DNA from: CAVUCH01 sp963739995
GTDB taxonomy: Bacteria > Acidobacteriota > Vicinamibacteria > Vicinamibacterales > JAENWD01
Assembly: GCA_963739995.1 (NCBI GenBank)
Contig: CAVUCH010000012.1
Coordinates: forward strand, 62,001-126,000
Direction: 5' to 3'
Length of the DNA: 64,000 bases
The translations under genes and the position numbers were made by a program. Below the pieces are notes generated by a model. The model was given only the letters and a program-made list of their open reading frames with translations, was not told the DNA's origin and searched no databases. This document shows positions 41,520-50,007 of the stretch, piece after piece (positions within the stretch are counted from its first letter, which is position 1; each line of letters begins with the position of its first letter).

Positions 41520-42229
41520 CCGCCGAGCACCTCCAGATCATCCGCTTCACCGTGCTCGTGGCGGTGGCGGCCACCGTCCTGATGCTGCCGCCCGGTGTGG
41601 CTCTCGCATGGCTGCTGGCCCGTGGGCGCTTTCGTGGAAAGGCGCTGCTCGAAACACTCGTCACGCTGCCGCTCGTTCTGCCGCCCGTGGCCACGGGGTT
41701 CATCCTGCTGCGCCTGCTCGGACGGCGCGGACCCTTCGGGCTGATGCTCGAACGCGGTGGTATCGACCTGATCTTCACGTGGAAGGCGGTGCTGCTGGCG
41801 ATGGCGGTCATGGGGCTGCCGCTCGTCGTTCGCACGGCCCGGGCCGGCTTCGAGCAGATCACGCGCCGCTACGAGCAGATGGCCGAGACACTCGGTGCGG
41901 GCCCGTGGCGCGTCTTCCTTACCATCAGCCTGCCGCTCGCCTCGCGCACCGTCCTCGCGGGCGCCCTGCTCGGGTTCTCACGCGCCCTGGGTGAGTTTGG
42001 GGCCACTATCGTGATCGCCGGCAATATCCCGGGCGAGACGCGAACCATCGCGGTCGCGATGTTCGGGTACCTGGAGACCGGGCGAGATAGTGACGCGACA
42101 ATACTCCTCCTCGCTTCACTGGCGATCTCGTTCGGTTCAGTGTGGTTGTCGAACCGCCTGGCACAACCCGCCCGCCGCACGGGTGCCCCCTATCGCGCCT
42201 CCGATCGTGGGCGAGCAGGGGACCGATGA
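41516..42229 (+). CDS. modB: Molybdate ABC transporter permease
   Basis: Inner-membrane BPD permease, 237 residues. LLETLVTLPLVLPPVATGFI contains the typical LPLVLPPxVxG segment of ModB; YEQMAETLGAGPWRVFLTISLPL is the EAA loop contacting ModC; FSRALGEFGATIVIAGNIPGETRTI is also diagnostic (given here as FSRALGEFGATIVIAG and NIPGETRTI). Start overlaps the modA stop and the end overlaps modC, so all three genes are coupled. Confidence 0.94.
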   Translation: MTAEHLQIIRFTVLVAVAATVLMLPPGVALAWLLARGRFRGKALLETLVTLPLVLPPVATGFILLRLLGRRGPFGLMLERGGIDLIFTWKAVLLAMAVMGLPLVVRTARAGFEQITRRYEQMAETLGAGPWRVFLTISLPLASRTVLAGALLGFSRALGEFGATIVIAGNIPGETRTIAVAMFGYLETGRDSDATILLLASLAISFGSVWLSNRLAQPARRTGAPYRASDRGRAGDR

Positions 42230-42903
42230 GCGCACCGGTCCGCATCGACCTGGTATTCACCCTCGAGCAGGACGGCTTCGTGCTCGCGATCGATCACCAC
42301 GCCGACAGCCGCGTCCTCGCGCTGTTCGGCCCGTCGGGCTCCGGCAAGACGACGACCCTCGAGGTGATCGCGGGGCTGCGTGCCCCATCCCGCGGCCGGA
42401 TCGCGATTGGCGGTCGCGAGCTGTATTCCTCGGAAGCGCGGCTCAACCTGCCGCCGCGGCTGCGCGGCGTGGGGTACGTCCCGCAGGACGCCCTTCTCTT
42501 TCCGCACCTCGACGTGCGCGACAACGTGCTGTTCGGTGCGGGCCGCTCGCCAGCGCATGGGCGGCGCTTCGCGCTGGAGGACGTGCTCGCACTGGTGGAG
42601 GCCGGATCGCTGCTGGATCGCGAGGTGGCCGGGCTGTCGGGAGGGGAGCGGCAGCGCGTCGCGCTCGCGCGGGCCCTCATGTCGTCGCCGGACGTCCTGC
42701 TGCTGGATGAGCCGCTGGCCGCCGTGGATCTTCCGTTGCGCAGGCGGATCGTCGCATCCCTCCGGCGCATCCGCGACGATCTGGGCGTCCCCGTCATCTA
42801 TGTCACGCACGATCCCGCGGAGCTGCGGAGCCTCGCGGATACGGTGATCACGCTCGACGAAGGGCAGGTCGTTCAGTCGGGGCCGCCGGAAAGCGCAGCG
42901 TGA
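42226..42903 (+). CDS. modC: Molybdate ABC transporter ATPase, short form without MOP domain
   Basis: ABC ATPase of 225 residues. Walker A is LFGPSGSGKTTTLEVIAGL, the Q-loop GYVPQDALLFPHL, the signature LSGGERQRVALARAL, Walker B VLLLDEPLAA, and the H-loop YVTHDPAEL. The approximately 120-residue C-terminal MOP domain of classical ModC is absent, so substrate feedback through it is not possible here. ATG 42226 overlaps the modB TGA. The 56 bp to the convergent blaR1-like gene contain a small hairpin (GATCGG, CACT, CCGATC). Confidence 0.9.
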   Translation: MSAPVRIDLVFTLEQDGFVLAIDHHADSRVLALFGPSGSGKTTTLEVIAGLRAPSRGRIAIGGRELYSSEARLNLPPRLRGVGYVPQDALLFPHLDVRDNVLFGAGRSPAHGRRFALEDVLALVEAGSLLDREVAGLSGGERQRVALARALMSSPDVLLLDEPLAAVDLPLRRRIVASLRRIRDDLGVPVIYVTHDPAELRSLADTVITLDEGQVVQSGPPESAA

Positions 42904-42959
42904 GATTCAAGTGGCCCTGAACGCGATCGGCACTCCGATCCCGCACCCGACACGCTCTC

Positions 42960-45900
42960 TCACCGCACGGAGGTCAGCGCTCCCGTCTTCAGCAGTGCCG
43001 AGAGCACCCGGCCCCGTTCGAAATCGGAGCCGATGCGCTCGGCCGCTTGCAGCACAGCGTCCCGGGATGCTCCCTCGAGACGCCCGCTCTTCGCGAGCAC
43101 CAGGAGGACTTCGGCGCGTTCGAAATCCGATTGCATCGACGTGGTGAGCGCAGCGATGGCGGCAATGCCCGAGGCGTCCAGGCCGGGTTGCCGCGCCATC
43201 GCCGACAGCACACGCTTACGCTCGAAATCGGAGCCGATTGACGCAACGGCGTCGAGGTACACCTGCCCGAGGCCGCCCGCCACTGCTGGCGGAACCTGCT
43301 GCAGCAGCTCGGCCAGTTCGAAGTCGGACTCGATTCCCGCGGTGCCCTGGGGGATCGCGGCCCTGACCATGCGAGCAGCGACCGGAAGCGAGACGTCCGC
43401 ACGCGTCAACGCGGCGGCGAGCGCCTGGCGCGCTTCGAAATCAGACACAATCGTGCGCGACACGTCCGCGAACGCCGTGGCGCTGGCCTCGTCCAGGGGG
43501 AACCGCTGCGCGGCTCTCTTGAGGACAGCCGCACGTGCGAAGTCGGAATCGAGGAGAGGGCCGGCCTCCTTGAGGCTGCGCGTGAGGGTGGCCGAGTCGA
43601 GGCTCCCCTGCTCGAGCAGTTCCACGAGGTACACATGCCGGGCCCAGCCGCTCTTGATGCGGCGGATCTCCGCCGGTACTCCGTCGGGCCCCGAAGCCGC
43701 GAGGATGCGCTTCACGCGGGTGTTGGCGCCGATAGCGAGATCACGAACCAGGTCGGGTAGCGTCACCGCGAGCCACTTCCGGCCCTCAGCCTCGCTGACG
43801 GTCTTCCCGTTGATCGTGTAGGTGCGTGCGATGGAGCCGTCGCTTGCCGCGGTCGCCTCGAATCGCGACGCGGTGAACCCGGAGAACCAGCCGTTCGCGG
43901 TCTCGATGTAGAACCGGCCGCCCGGTTCCATGCTTTTCACGTCCGAGTCATCGTCCGTGAATTCCACGCGGCCCTTGCCCTGCACCTTGAGGGTCTTCCC
44001 GTTCTCCGTCCGGACCATCGACCACGACCCGCCCTTGTCGCCGTTCATGAACACCGCGCCACGAGGCGGTGTCGGCGGGGCTGGGTGTGCCGGTGGCGCA
44101 GCAGGTGCCGGTGGAGCGGGCACACTTTGGGGTGCTGCGCGTGGCGGCGCCGGCGGCGTAGGCAGGTTCTGCGGTGCTGCAGGTGGCGGCGCCGGCGGCG
44201 TGGGCACGTTCTGCGGTGCTGCAGGCGGCGGCGCCGGCGGCGTGGGCGGGGCCGCTTGAACGGGTGGGGCGGGAGGGGCTGGTGGTGGCTGCGATGCGTC
44301 CGACGGATCGATGTGCATCAACCCCGAGCTCTGGCGGGCGAGCTCACTAGCCCATGAAGCGAGCTGCCGGGCCTGATCGGCGATCTGGCGCGCCTGCTCG
44401 CTGATCTCACGGCTCTGCTGCTCGCTGAGCACTTTCAACTCCCCGTCCCGTTGTGCCCGGAGAAGCTGACGCTGCATCGCCCTTGCCTGCTCGCCAAGCC
44501 GCCGGGCATGCTGCTCGATATCGCCTCGCCGCCCGCGGATCTCTCGCATCGCCGCGTGGATCTGCGCGCGGACCTCCGCGCGGGAGCGGCCGTCCAGCGA
44601 CGAACGCACGTGCCGCTCAATTTCCTCCTGCGCCCGGTCGAGGCCCTCCCGGACACCGCGATCGACCTCCATCATCGCCATCGTCATGGCGGTCTCGGCC
44701 TCCCGGAACTCACGCGAGGAGCCAATCGCGCGCGCCGTCTCGCGCTGCGCTTCCTCCATCGCCCGAGTCGCCGACCGTTCGGCGTCGCGCATGGCGGCGT
44801 CGAGTGCGGGCTGCCCATCCCATTCGTCCTCGTGCGAGGGCACCGCCTCTGCGGGTGCGTCAGGCGCAGACGGGATGTCGTCCCCTGGCGGCGGCGGTGG
44901 AATCGCTTCCTGCGGCTCTGGCCCAGGCACTGGCTGGTCTGGAACGACGGCAGCTTCGGCGGCTTCGGACAGAGCGGGCAACATGGAGACGGCTCCGCGA
45001 ATCCACCCTGCCATACCGGCGGACGCGACGAGAATGGCGGTGAGTGAGAGCACGACCCAGCCCGAAGCGGCGAGCCGCGCGGGCGGGCGGACACCGAGCA
45101 GTCGCCGCACGCGCGAGAGCAGCGATCCGTTGCTGGCGGCCATCGCGATACCGATGCGCTCGTGGCGGAGCGTTTCGATGTTCGTCAGCGCCCGCGCATA
45201 CAGGAGGGCATCGCCGCACACCGATACGGCGAGGTCGTCGCAACAGTGCTCGCGCTCGACGCGGATCGTATGCGAGACCCACCACACGCCGGGGTGGTAG
45301 AACAGCAGCGTTTCGACGATCGACTGCAGGAGGTTGACAAGATAGTCGTGCCGGCGGATGTGTGCGAGCTCGTGCGCCAGCACGGCTTCGATCTGCTGCG
45401 GGGAGAGCCCCGTCATCGCTGCAGCGGGAAGCAGCAGAACCGGCTTCAAGGACCCGATCACCACGGGCACCTGGATCCGCGCCGACTCCAGCAGCCGTAC
45501 GGGTGTGCGCAGCCGAAGCCGCGTCGACAGACGGTCCACCGCGCCGATCCACGCCTCGTCGGCGTCGAATGAATCCTCACGAACGAGCCGGCGTGTGTGC
45601 CACCATCCGCCCGCGAATCGAATCGCGCAGATGCAGACGCCGGCAAGCCAACTCGCCACCAGCCAGGGGAACCACGTAGAGGGTAGCGCCTGCGGAACGT
45701 CACCGGACGCGGCGCCGGGCTCCTTCACGCCTGCACCGTTACGAGCCGCCGACTCCGGTGAGCCGTTCACGGACGACGCTGACGCGTCGGCAATGGCAGC
45801 CACGCCGTCGGCCATGTCCCCTCGTGCGGAGACGAAGCCCCGACCGCCCGCAGGATGGCTCGCGAGGTACGAGGCCGTGAGCACCGGCAAGGCGATCATG

Positions 45901-46064
45901 CCCAGCAGGGCGAGACATGCCAGGACGTATCGAACGCGTGCCCATCGGCGAGGTACGAGCGCCAGGGCAAAGCCCAATGCGAGCGCCGCGAGCGTCCCCT
46001 GCCAGACGAAATGGAGGAGCGTCCAGCCGGCCACGTCAACGACGGAACTCCACTGCGCGCTCAT
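42960..46064 (-). CDS. BlaR1-like M56 metallopeptidase with Pro-rich linker and six C-terminal SDF(E) repeats
   Basis: Membrane-bound signalling protease of 1034 residues. Four N-terminal helices surround the M56 zinc domain: VLAHELAHIRRHDYLVN carries HExxH, and REHCCDDLAV the downstream acidic ligand. The next segment (about 420-600) is very charged and probably coiled-coil (RAQIHAAMREIRGRRGDIEQHARRLGEQ, given as RAQIHAAMREIRGRRG and DIEQHARRLGEQ), then a Pro-Ala-rich linker (44080-44275). The end contains six helical repeats of 32-39 residues, each starting SDFE or SDFA (43015-43551). There is no penicillin-binding sensor, unlike BlaR1/MecR1. With BlaI it should cleave or trigger release of the repressor; the signal is unknown. 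Confidence 0.85.
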   Translation of the reverse strand: MSAQWSSVVDVAGWTLLHFVWQGTLAALALGFALALVPRRWARVRYVLACLALLGMIALPVLTASYLASHPAGGRGFVSARGDMADGVAAIADASASSVNGSPESAARNGAGVKEPGAASGDVPQALPSTWFPWLVASWLAGVCICAIRFAGGWWHTRRLVREDSFDADEAWIGAVDRLSTRLRLRTPVRLLESARIQVPVVIGSLKPVLLLPAAAMTGLSPQQIEAVLAHELAHIRRHDYLVNLLQSIVETLLFYHPGVWWVSHTIRVEREHCCDDLAVSVCGDALLYARALTNIETLRHERIGIAMAASNGSLLSRVRRLLGVRPPARLAASGWVVLSLTAILVASAGMAGWIRGAVSMLPALSEAAEAAVVPDQPVPGPEPQEAIPPPPPGDDIPSAPDAPAEAVPSHEDEWDGQPALDAAMRDAERSATRAMEEAQRETARAIGSSREFREAETAMTMAMMEVDRGVREGLDRAQEEIERHVRSSLDGRSRAEVRAQIHAAMREIRGRRGDIEQHARRLGEQARAMQRQLLRAQRDGELKVLSEQQSREISEQARQIADQARQLASWASELARQSSGLMHIDPSDASQPPPAPPAPPVQAAPPTPPAPPPAAPQNVPTPPAPPPAAPQNLPTPPAPPRAAPQSVPAPPAPAAPPAHPAPPTPPRGAVFMNGDKGGSWSMVRTENGKTLKVQGKGRVEFTDDDSDVKSMEPGGRFYIETANGWFSGFTASRFEATAASDGSIARTYTINGKTVSEAEGRKWLAVTLPDLVRDLAIGANTRVKRILAASGPDGVPAEIRRIKSGWARHVYLVELLEQGSLDSATLTRSLKEAGPLLDSDFARAAVLKRAAQRFPLDEASATAFADVSRTIVSDFEARQALAAALTRADVSLPVAARMVRAAIPQGTAGIESDFELAELLQQVPPAVAGGLGQVYLDAVASIGSDFERKRVLSAMARQPGLDASGIAAIAALTTSMQSDFERAEVLLVLAKSGRLEGASRDAVLQAAERIGSDFERGRVLSALLKTGALTSVR

Positions 46065-46447
46065 CGCGTCCCCCTTTCGCCCTCATCGAGCAGCTGCCGA
46101 ATCTGCGCGAGTTCCTCAGGCGAGCTCTTCTTCGTCGAGAGCGCCTGCATCACCAGCTTCAGCGCGGAACCCCCGAAGGCGCGATCCAGCAGGTCCTGCA
46201 ACAGCTGCCGCTGCGTGTGCTCCTCGCTCCTGCGCGGAGCGTAGACGTGGGTGCGGTCGGTCTCGTCGCGCCCCACGAGGCCCTTCTCGGCCATGATCTG
46301 CATCAGCTTCAAAATCGTGGTGTAACCAATCGTTCGCTGGCCACTCAGCGATTCGTGTACTTGACGGACGGTGCTCGGTCCCCGTTCCCAGAGCACGCGC
46401 AGTATGGCGAGCTCGGCGTCGGTGGGCCTGGGCAAGCGTGGTTTCAT
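46061..46447 (-). CDS. BlaI/MecI-family transcriptional repressor
   Basis: Dimeric winged-helix repressor, 128 residues. PRPTDAELAILRVLWERGPSTVRQVHESL and GYTTILKLMQIMAEKGLVGR (first one in halves: PRPTDAELAILRVLWERG, PSTVRQVHESL) form the DNA-binding wing; the C-terminal part LQDLLDRAFGGSALKLVMQAL dimerises and holds the protease-sensitive stretch. ATG 46447 is chosen: it follows AAGGAG and begins MKPRLPRPTDAEL. Its stop overlaps the M56 gene start by 4 nt, so the pair is coupled. It very likely represses its own promoter through the dyads described upstream. Confidence 0.92.
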   Translation of the reverse strand: MKPRLPRPTDAELAILRVLWERGPSTVRQVHESLSGQRTIGYTTILKLMQIMAEKGLVGRDETDRTHVYAPRRSEEHTQRQLLQDLLDRAFGGSALKLVMQALSTKKSSPEELAQIRQLLDEGERGTR

Positions 46448-46477
46448 GTAAGGCGCTCCTTCTCTCGGCGTCCACGG

Positions 46478-46520
46478 ATTATCTACGACGCTCTTCGTAG
46501 TTGTCAACGAAGCACTTCGT
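46478..46520 (-). promoter_or_regulatory. blaI-M56 promoter with two operator dyads
   Basis: On the minus strand -35 TTGACA (complement of 46502-46507) and -10 GATAAT (46478-46483) are 18 bp apart. CTACGA and TCGTAG (46483-46500, 6-bp spacer) form a dyad that fills the spacer, and ACGAAG-CA-CTTCGT (46507-46520) a second dyad that starts at the -35. Half-sites share the TACGA/TTCGT core, as expected for a dimer repressor bound at both. Binding would block RNA polymerase, consistent with BlaI autoregulation. Confidence 0.82.
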
Positions 46521-46582
46521 ACGAAAGTTCCCGTTGCCGTCGAGCTATTTCACGCTGGGGCCCGGGACGTTGGAGCCGGCAA

Positions 46583-47341
46583 TCACGACCTCCGGCCGGC
46601 GCGGACGAACATGGGCCAGTGGACGGGCCGTACTTCATCCGGGTCGGGCCATTCAGCGGCCAGGACCGGCGCGATCTGACCGATCGGATCCTCATTCGGA
46701 TGGGCCGCCCGGTATCGCTGGGTTGCTGACCAGGTGCGCAGATAGCCTTCAAGGCCACGGCGGGTGAGCGGCTGTTCGATTGCGAACCAGGGGACCTCGA
46801 TTTCGGCGAAGGGGAAGGGGACGGCCCGGTAGTGCTCGTCAACCATCCTTCGTTCCGGTGGCCAGTAGGGCCCAACGATGATGTCCTGAAATCGCTCCAG
46901 CTCACGATCGATGCCGGCGGATGAGACGCTCGGCAGGGTGTAACACCACACGGCGATCAGGCCTCCGGGAGCGAGCACTCTCTGCACCTCTGCGAAGAAG
47001 GGCGTGAGCGGCAGCAGCCAATGCAGGGCCTGGGCGACGGTGACGATGTCGACCGAGCCATCCGCGAACCCGCTGTCCTCTGCGGGTGCGACGCGATACC
47101 GGATGCGTGGGTGCGCGACCGCGTGCTCGAGTTGGTCAGCACTCGCATCCGTCCCGACCACCTGTGCGTAGTGCCGTGCGAGGCCTCGCGCGGCCTGGCC
47201 GCTCCCCGTGGCACAATCCCACGCGAGATCGTGCTTGGCGGTGTGCGCCGCCAGCCACTCGAAGAGCGCTTCCGGGTATCCAGGGCGGAACACGGCGTAC
47301 TCTGCGGCGGTGCGCGAAAAGTGGTCCTTGAACTCCGCCAT
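46583..47341 (-). CDS. Class I SAM-dependent methyltransferase (trans-aconitate-methyltransferase-like)
   Basis: Soluble methyltransferase of 252 residues. FKDHFSRTAAEYAVFRPGYP is the typical N-terminus of the Methyltransf_11 subgroup; AWDCATGSGQAARGLARHY is motif I, TDASADQLEHAV motif II, VDIVTVAQALHWL motif III, and VLAPGGLIAVWCY the post-motif. The substrate is unknown. It lies downstream of the blaI promoter region, read in the same direction toward its own end, with nothing coupled to it. Confidence 0.85.
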   Translation of the reverse strand: MAEFKDHFSRTAAEYAVFRPGYPEALFEWLAAHTAKHDLAWDCATGSGQAARGLARHYAQVVGTDASADQLEHAVAHPRIRYRVAPAEDSGFADGSVDIVTVAQALHWLLPLTPFFAEVQRVLAPGGLIAVWCYTLPSVSSAGIDRELERFQDIIVGPYWPPERRMVDEHYRAVPFPFAEIEVPWFAIEQPLTRRGLEGYLRTWSATQRYRAAHPNEDPIGQIAPVLAAEWPDPDEVRPVHWPMFVRAGRRS

Positions 47342-47420
47342 CTGATGGCGCTCCCGACTACTGGCCGATTCGCAGTGCCGACTCGACGTTTCGAACTATG
47401 ATTCTGCCTCTGGAGGCAAC

Positions 47421-47777
47421 ATGCGAAGAGTGATGACCATCGGAGCGCTCGTGCTCGCGAGCGCTGTGACGGGGACCCCGCTCGGCGCGGCGGCCGCCAC
47501 GCTCAAGGGCGAGGTTGTCGACGTGCAGTGCAATCTGAAGGACACGAAGAACAAAGGGGCCGATCACGCCGACTGCGCGTCCAGCTGTGCCCGCCGCGGC
47601 GCGACGATGGGCCTCCTCACTGCGGAAGGCGTGTATACGATCACGGGCGACTACACGAAGGAGAATAACAAGAAGCTCATAGAGTTCGTGGCGAGGCAGG
47701 TGGAGGCGACTGGTGAAGTGACCGAGAAGGACGGCAAGAAGCTCATCGAGGTGAGCACACTTGCAGGTGTGCAGTAG
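47421..47777 (+). CDS. Small exported protein (DUF5818-like), unknown function
   Basis: A 118-residue protein with an N-terminal signal sequence (MRRVMTIGALVLASAVTG to AAAA). The mature part has VVDVQCNLKDTKNKGADHADCASSCARRGATMGLL: three Cys, the last two in CASSC, then VYTITGDYTKENNKKLIEF and VTEKDGKKLIEVSTL, which look like an OB-type beta barrel. It is similar in pattern to DUF5818 proteins. A GGAGG site lies upstream and TATGAT at about 47397 may be its -10. Function unknown; disulfide-bonded periplasmic protein is the best guess. Confidence 0.62.
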   Translation: MRRVMTIGALVLASAVTGTPLGAAAATLKGEVVDVQCNLKDTKNKGADHADCASSCARRGATMGLLTAEGVYTITGDYTKENNKKLIEFVARQVEATGEVTEKDGKKLIEVSTLAGVQ

Positions 47778-47856
47778 CGTCAGCTTGTTCGCAGTTTCGC
47801 CGCCCCGCATGTGCACCCGCGCGCGTGACGGGGCATTGTTCTGTACACTCTTGAGG

Positions 47857-47884
47857 CGGCTGACGGCTGACGGCTGACGGCTGT
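47857..47884. repeat. Period-7 tandem repeat (GGCTGAC x4)
   Basis: GGCTGAC is repeated nearly four times in direct tandem in the 230-bp gap upstream of rmuC. The repeat number could vary by slippage. Otherwise the gap shows no gene. Confidence 0.65.
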
Positions 47885-48009
47885 CCGGCCGGCGTCTGGT
47901 GTCGGGCGTCGGGGGGCGGTCGACAGGCGCGCATGAAAGGCGCCCGCTCATCGCCGGCCGGGTGGCGTCGGAAACGATACGGTCCGGGCCGAAGCCCGAC
48001 CCAAGAAGG

Positions 48010-49500
48010 ATGCTGATTCTGTCCCCGGGTGTAGCTGCGCTGATCGGTCTCATCGTCGGTGGGCTGCTCGCCTGGGTGCTGGCACGCGCGGGCGGTGCGC
48101 GGCGGGTGGCGGAAGCACGGGGGGCGCAGGCGGCACAAGTGGGCGCAGCCGAGGCGCGACTCGATGAGGCGGCTGCCTGGTCGGCGGACCTCTCGGATCG
48201 GCTCCGCGCACGCGAGCAAGAGATCGAGCACTTGCACGACCGCGTTTCGAACACCTCCGCCGAGAAGGCGCGGCTCGAAGGCGAGCTCACGGCCGCAGCC
48301 GATCGCAACGCGCTGCTCAAGACGGCGGAAGAGACGCTTCGAGACGCGTTCCGCGCGCTCGCGTCAGAGGCGCTCCAGCACAACAGCGAGTCGATGCTTC
48401 GCCTGGCGCGAGCTACGCTCGGCGAGATGCAGACGCACGCGGTTGCCGATCTGGACAAGCGGCAGCAGTCCATCGCCGAGGTGGTGAAGCCTCTGGTCGA
48501 CACGCTCCACCTGGTGGACGTCAAGCTGGGGCAGGTCGAGATGGATCGCGCGACCACCACCGCCAAACTGGACGAACAGATCCGCACGCTCGGCGCCGGG
48601 CTGACGGCGTTGAACGGCCAGACGGGCGATCTCGTGAAGGCGCTGCGCCAGCCGCACGTGCGCGGTCACTGGGGTGAACTGCAACTGAAGCGCGTCGTCG
48701 AGCTCGCGGGGATGCTCGATCACTGCGACTTCTTCGAGCAGCAGACCGCGACCTCCGCCGATGGACGGTTTCGACCCGATCTGATTGTGCGGCTGCCCGG
48801 CGGCAAGCAGATTGTCGTGGACGCCAAAGCACCGCTCGTCGCGTACCTGGAATCGATTGACGGCGATGACGAGAGGCGAGCGGCGCTGCTGACCGACCAC
48901 GCGCGTCAGGTGCGCGACCACATGACGAAGCTCGCGAGCAAGGCGTACTGGAACCAGTTCGATGCCACGCCGGAGTTCGTCGTCATGTTCCTTCCGGGCG
49001 AGGCGTTCTTCAGCGCGGCCCTGCAGTGCGACCCGTCGCTCATCGAGTTCGGCGCCGCCGAGCGCGTGGTGCCCGCGAGCCCCACGACCCTGATCGCGCT
49101 GCTGAAAGCGGTCTCCTATGGCTGGCGGCAGGAGCGCATCGCCGAGAACGCGGAGCAGATCAGCGCCCTCGGCCGCGATCTGTACAACCGGGTGCTCGCG
49201 ATGGCCAGCCACTTCGACGAGGTCCGCCGGGGCCTCGAACGCGCAGTCGACGCGTACAACAGGACGGTGGGGTCGCTCGAAGCGCGCGTGCTGCCGGCAG
49301 CGCGGAAGTTCAAGGAGCTTGGCGCCGCTCCCGGCGCCGAAATCGACGAGCTCAAACCGGTGCAGACGGCTCCGCGGACGCTGCAGTCGGGCGACGCCGC
49401 GCCTCTGCTGGAGATCGTCGAGGCCGAGCCGCTGGAGGCGGTGACCGTACCGCCGGATGCCGCGCTCACCAATCGCGGCGACGATGGCGGGCGCTGGTGA
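48010..49500 (+). CDS. rmuC: DNA recombination protein RmuC
   Basis: RmuC-family protein of 496 residues, with a single N-terminal membrane anchor (LSPGVAALIGLIVGGLLAWV), a long coiled-coil (about 45-200) and the RmuC nuclease-fold core. HVRGHWGELQLKRVVELAGM, FRPDLIVRLPGGKQIVVDAKAPL (as RPDLIVRLPGG and IVVDAKAPL) and VVMFLPGEAFFSAALQ are hallmark segments of the restriction-endonuclease-like core. It limits inversions at short inverted repeats in E. coli, notable here because palindromic elements are common in this window. ATG 48010 follows AAGAAGG. The sixA-like start overlaps its end. Confidence 0.9.
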   Translation: MLILSPGVAALIGLIVGGLLAWVLARAGGARRVAEARGAQAAQVGAAEARLDEAAAWSADLSDRLRAREQEIEHLHDRVSNTSAEKARLEGELTAAADRNALLKTAEETLRDAFRALASEALQHNSESMLRLARATLGEMQTHAVADLDKRQQSIAEVVKPLVDTLHLVDVKLGQVEMDRATTTAKLDEQIRTLGAGLTALNGQTGDLVKALRQPHVRGHWGELQLKRVVELAGMLDHCDFFEQQTATSADGRFRPDLIVRLPGGKQIVVDAKAPLVAYLESIDGDDERRAALLTDHARQVRDHMTKLASKAYWNQFDATPEFVVMFLPGEAFFSAALQCDPSLIEFGAAERVVPASPTTLIALLKAVSYGWRQERIAENAEQISALGRDLYNRVLAMASHFDEVRRGLERAVDAYNRTVGSLEARVLPAARKFKELGAAPGAEIDELKPVQTAPRTLQSGDAAPLLEIVEAEPLEAVTVPPDAALTNRGDDGGRW

Positions 49501-49981
49501 GCCCGTGAGCGGGGACCCGCGTGTGCGGCTGTACATCGCGCACCACGGCGACGCCGTGGGACCGCACGAGAACCCGATGCGGCCCCTCTCGTCCACGGGA
49601 CAGCAGCAGGTTGCAGAACTGGCACGCGAGACGGCGGCGCGTGAAGCCAAACCGCGCATCATCTGGCACAGCGGCAAGCTGCGCGCGCGCCAGACGGCCG
49701 AAGCCTACCGCCACGCGTGCAACCCGCTTGCGGAGTTCGCCGCGGCAAGGGGGTTGCTGCCCGATGACCCCCCCTCGTGGATCGCCGACCGCCTGCTTGT
49801 CGAAGATGGCGAGGTGATGGTGGTCGGCCACATGCCTCACCTGCCGCGCCTGCTGCGCCTGCTGCTGACAGGCGACGCGGACGCGTCGACCACGGAATTC
49901 CCGACGAACGGGGTAGTGTGCGTGGAGAAGCAGGCAGGCGTCTGGACCGAACGGTGGCGGCTGTCGCCGGCGTCCCGCTGA
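49484..49981 (+). CDS. Histidine phosphatase superfamily protein (SixA-like)
   Basis: A 165-residue phosphatase-fold protein. LYIAHHGDAVGPHENPMRPLS is the N-terminal motif; the usual RHG is HHG here, so the first catalytic Arg is replaced by His. IIWHSGKLRARQTAEAY and VMVVGHMPHLPRLLRLLL supply the second Arg and second His. SixA dephosphorylates phosphohistidine proteins; catalysis with an HHG variant is less certain. ATG 49484 overlaps rmuC; GTG 49505 is an alternative. Convergent with the outer-membrane protein gene. Confidence 0.8.
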   Translation: MAGAGEPVSGDPRVRLYIAHHGDAVGPHENPMRPLSSTGQQQVAELARETAAREAKPRIIWHSGKLRARQTAEAYRHACNPLAEFAAARGLLPDDPPSWIADRLLVEDGEVMVVGHMPHLPRLLRLLLTGDADASTTEFPTNGVVCVEKQAGVWTERWRLSPASR

Positions 49982-50007
49982 CCCCGGCGACCACTCCGCC
50001 CAGGCGA

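Noticed and set aside
42960..46447. Beta-lactam resistance locus (BlaR1-BlaI)
   Set aside because: No beta-lactamase or altered penicillin-binding protein is near, and the BlaR1 homologue has no penicillin sensor domain. Family membership alone does not indicate resistance.
47857..47884. CRISPR-like repeat
   Set aside because: Units are 7 bp in direct tandem with no spacers, and there are no cas genes.
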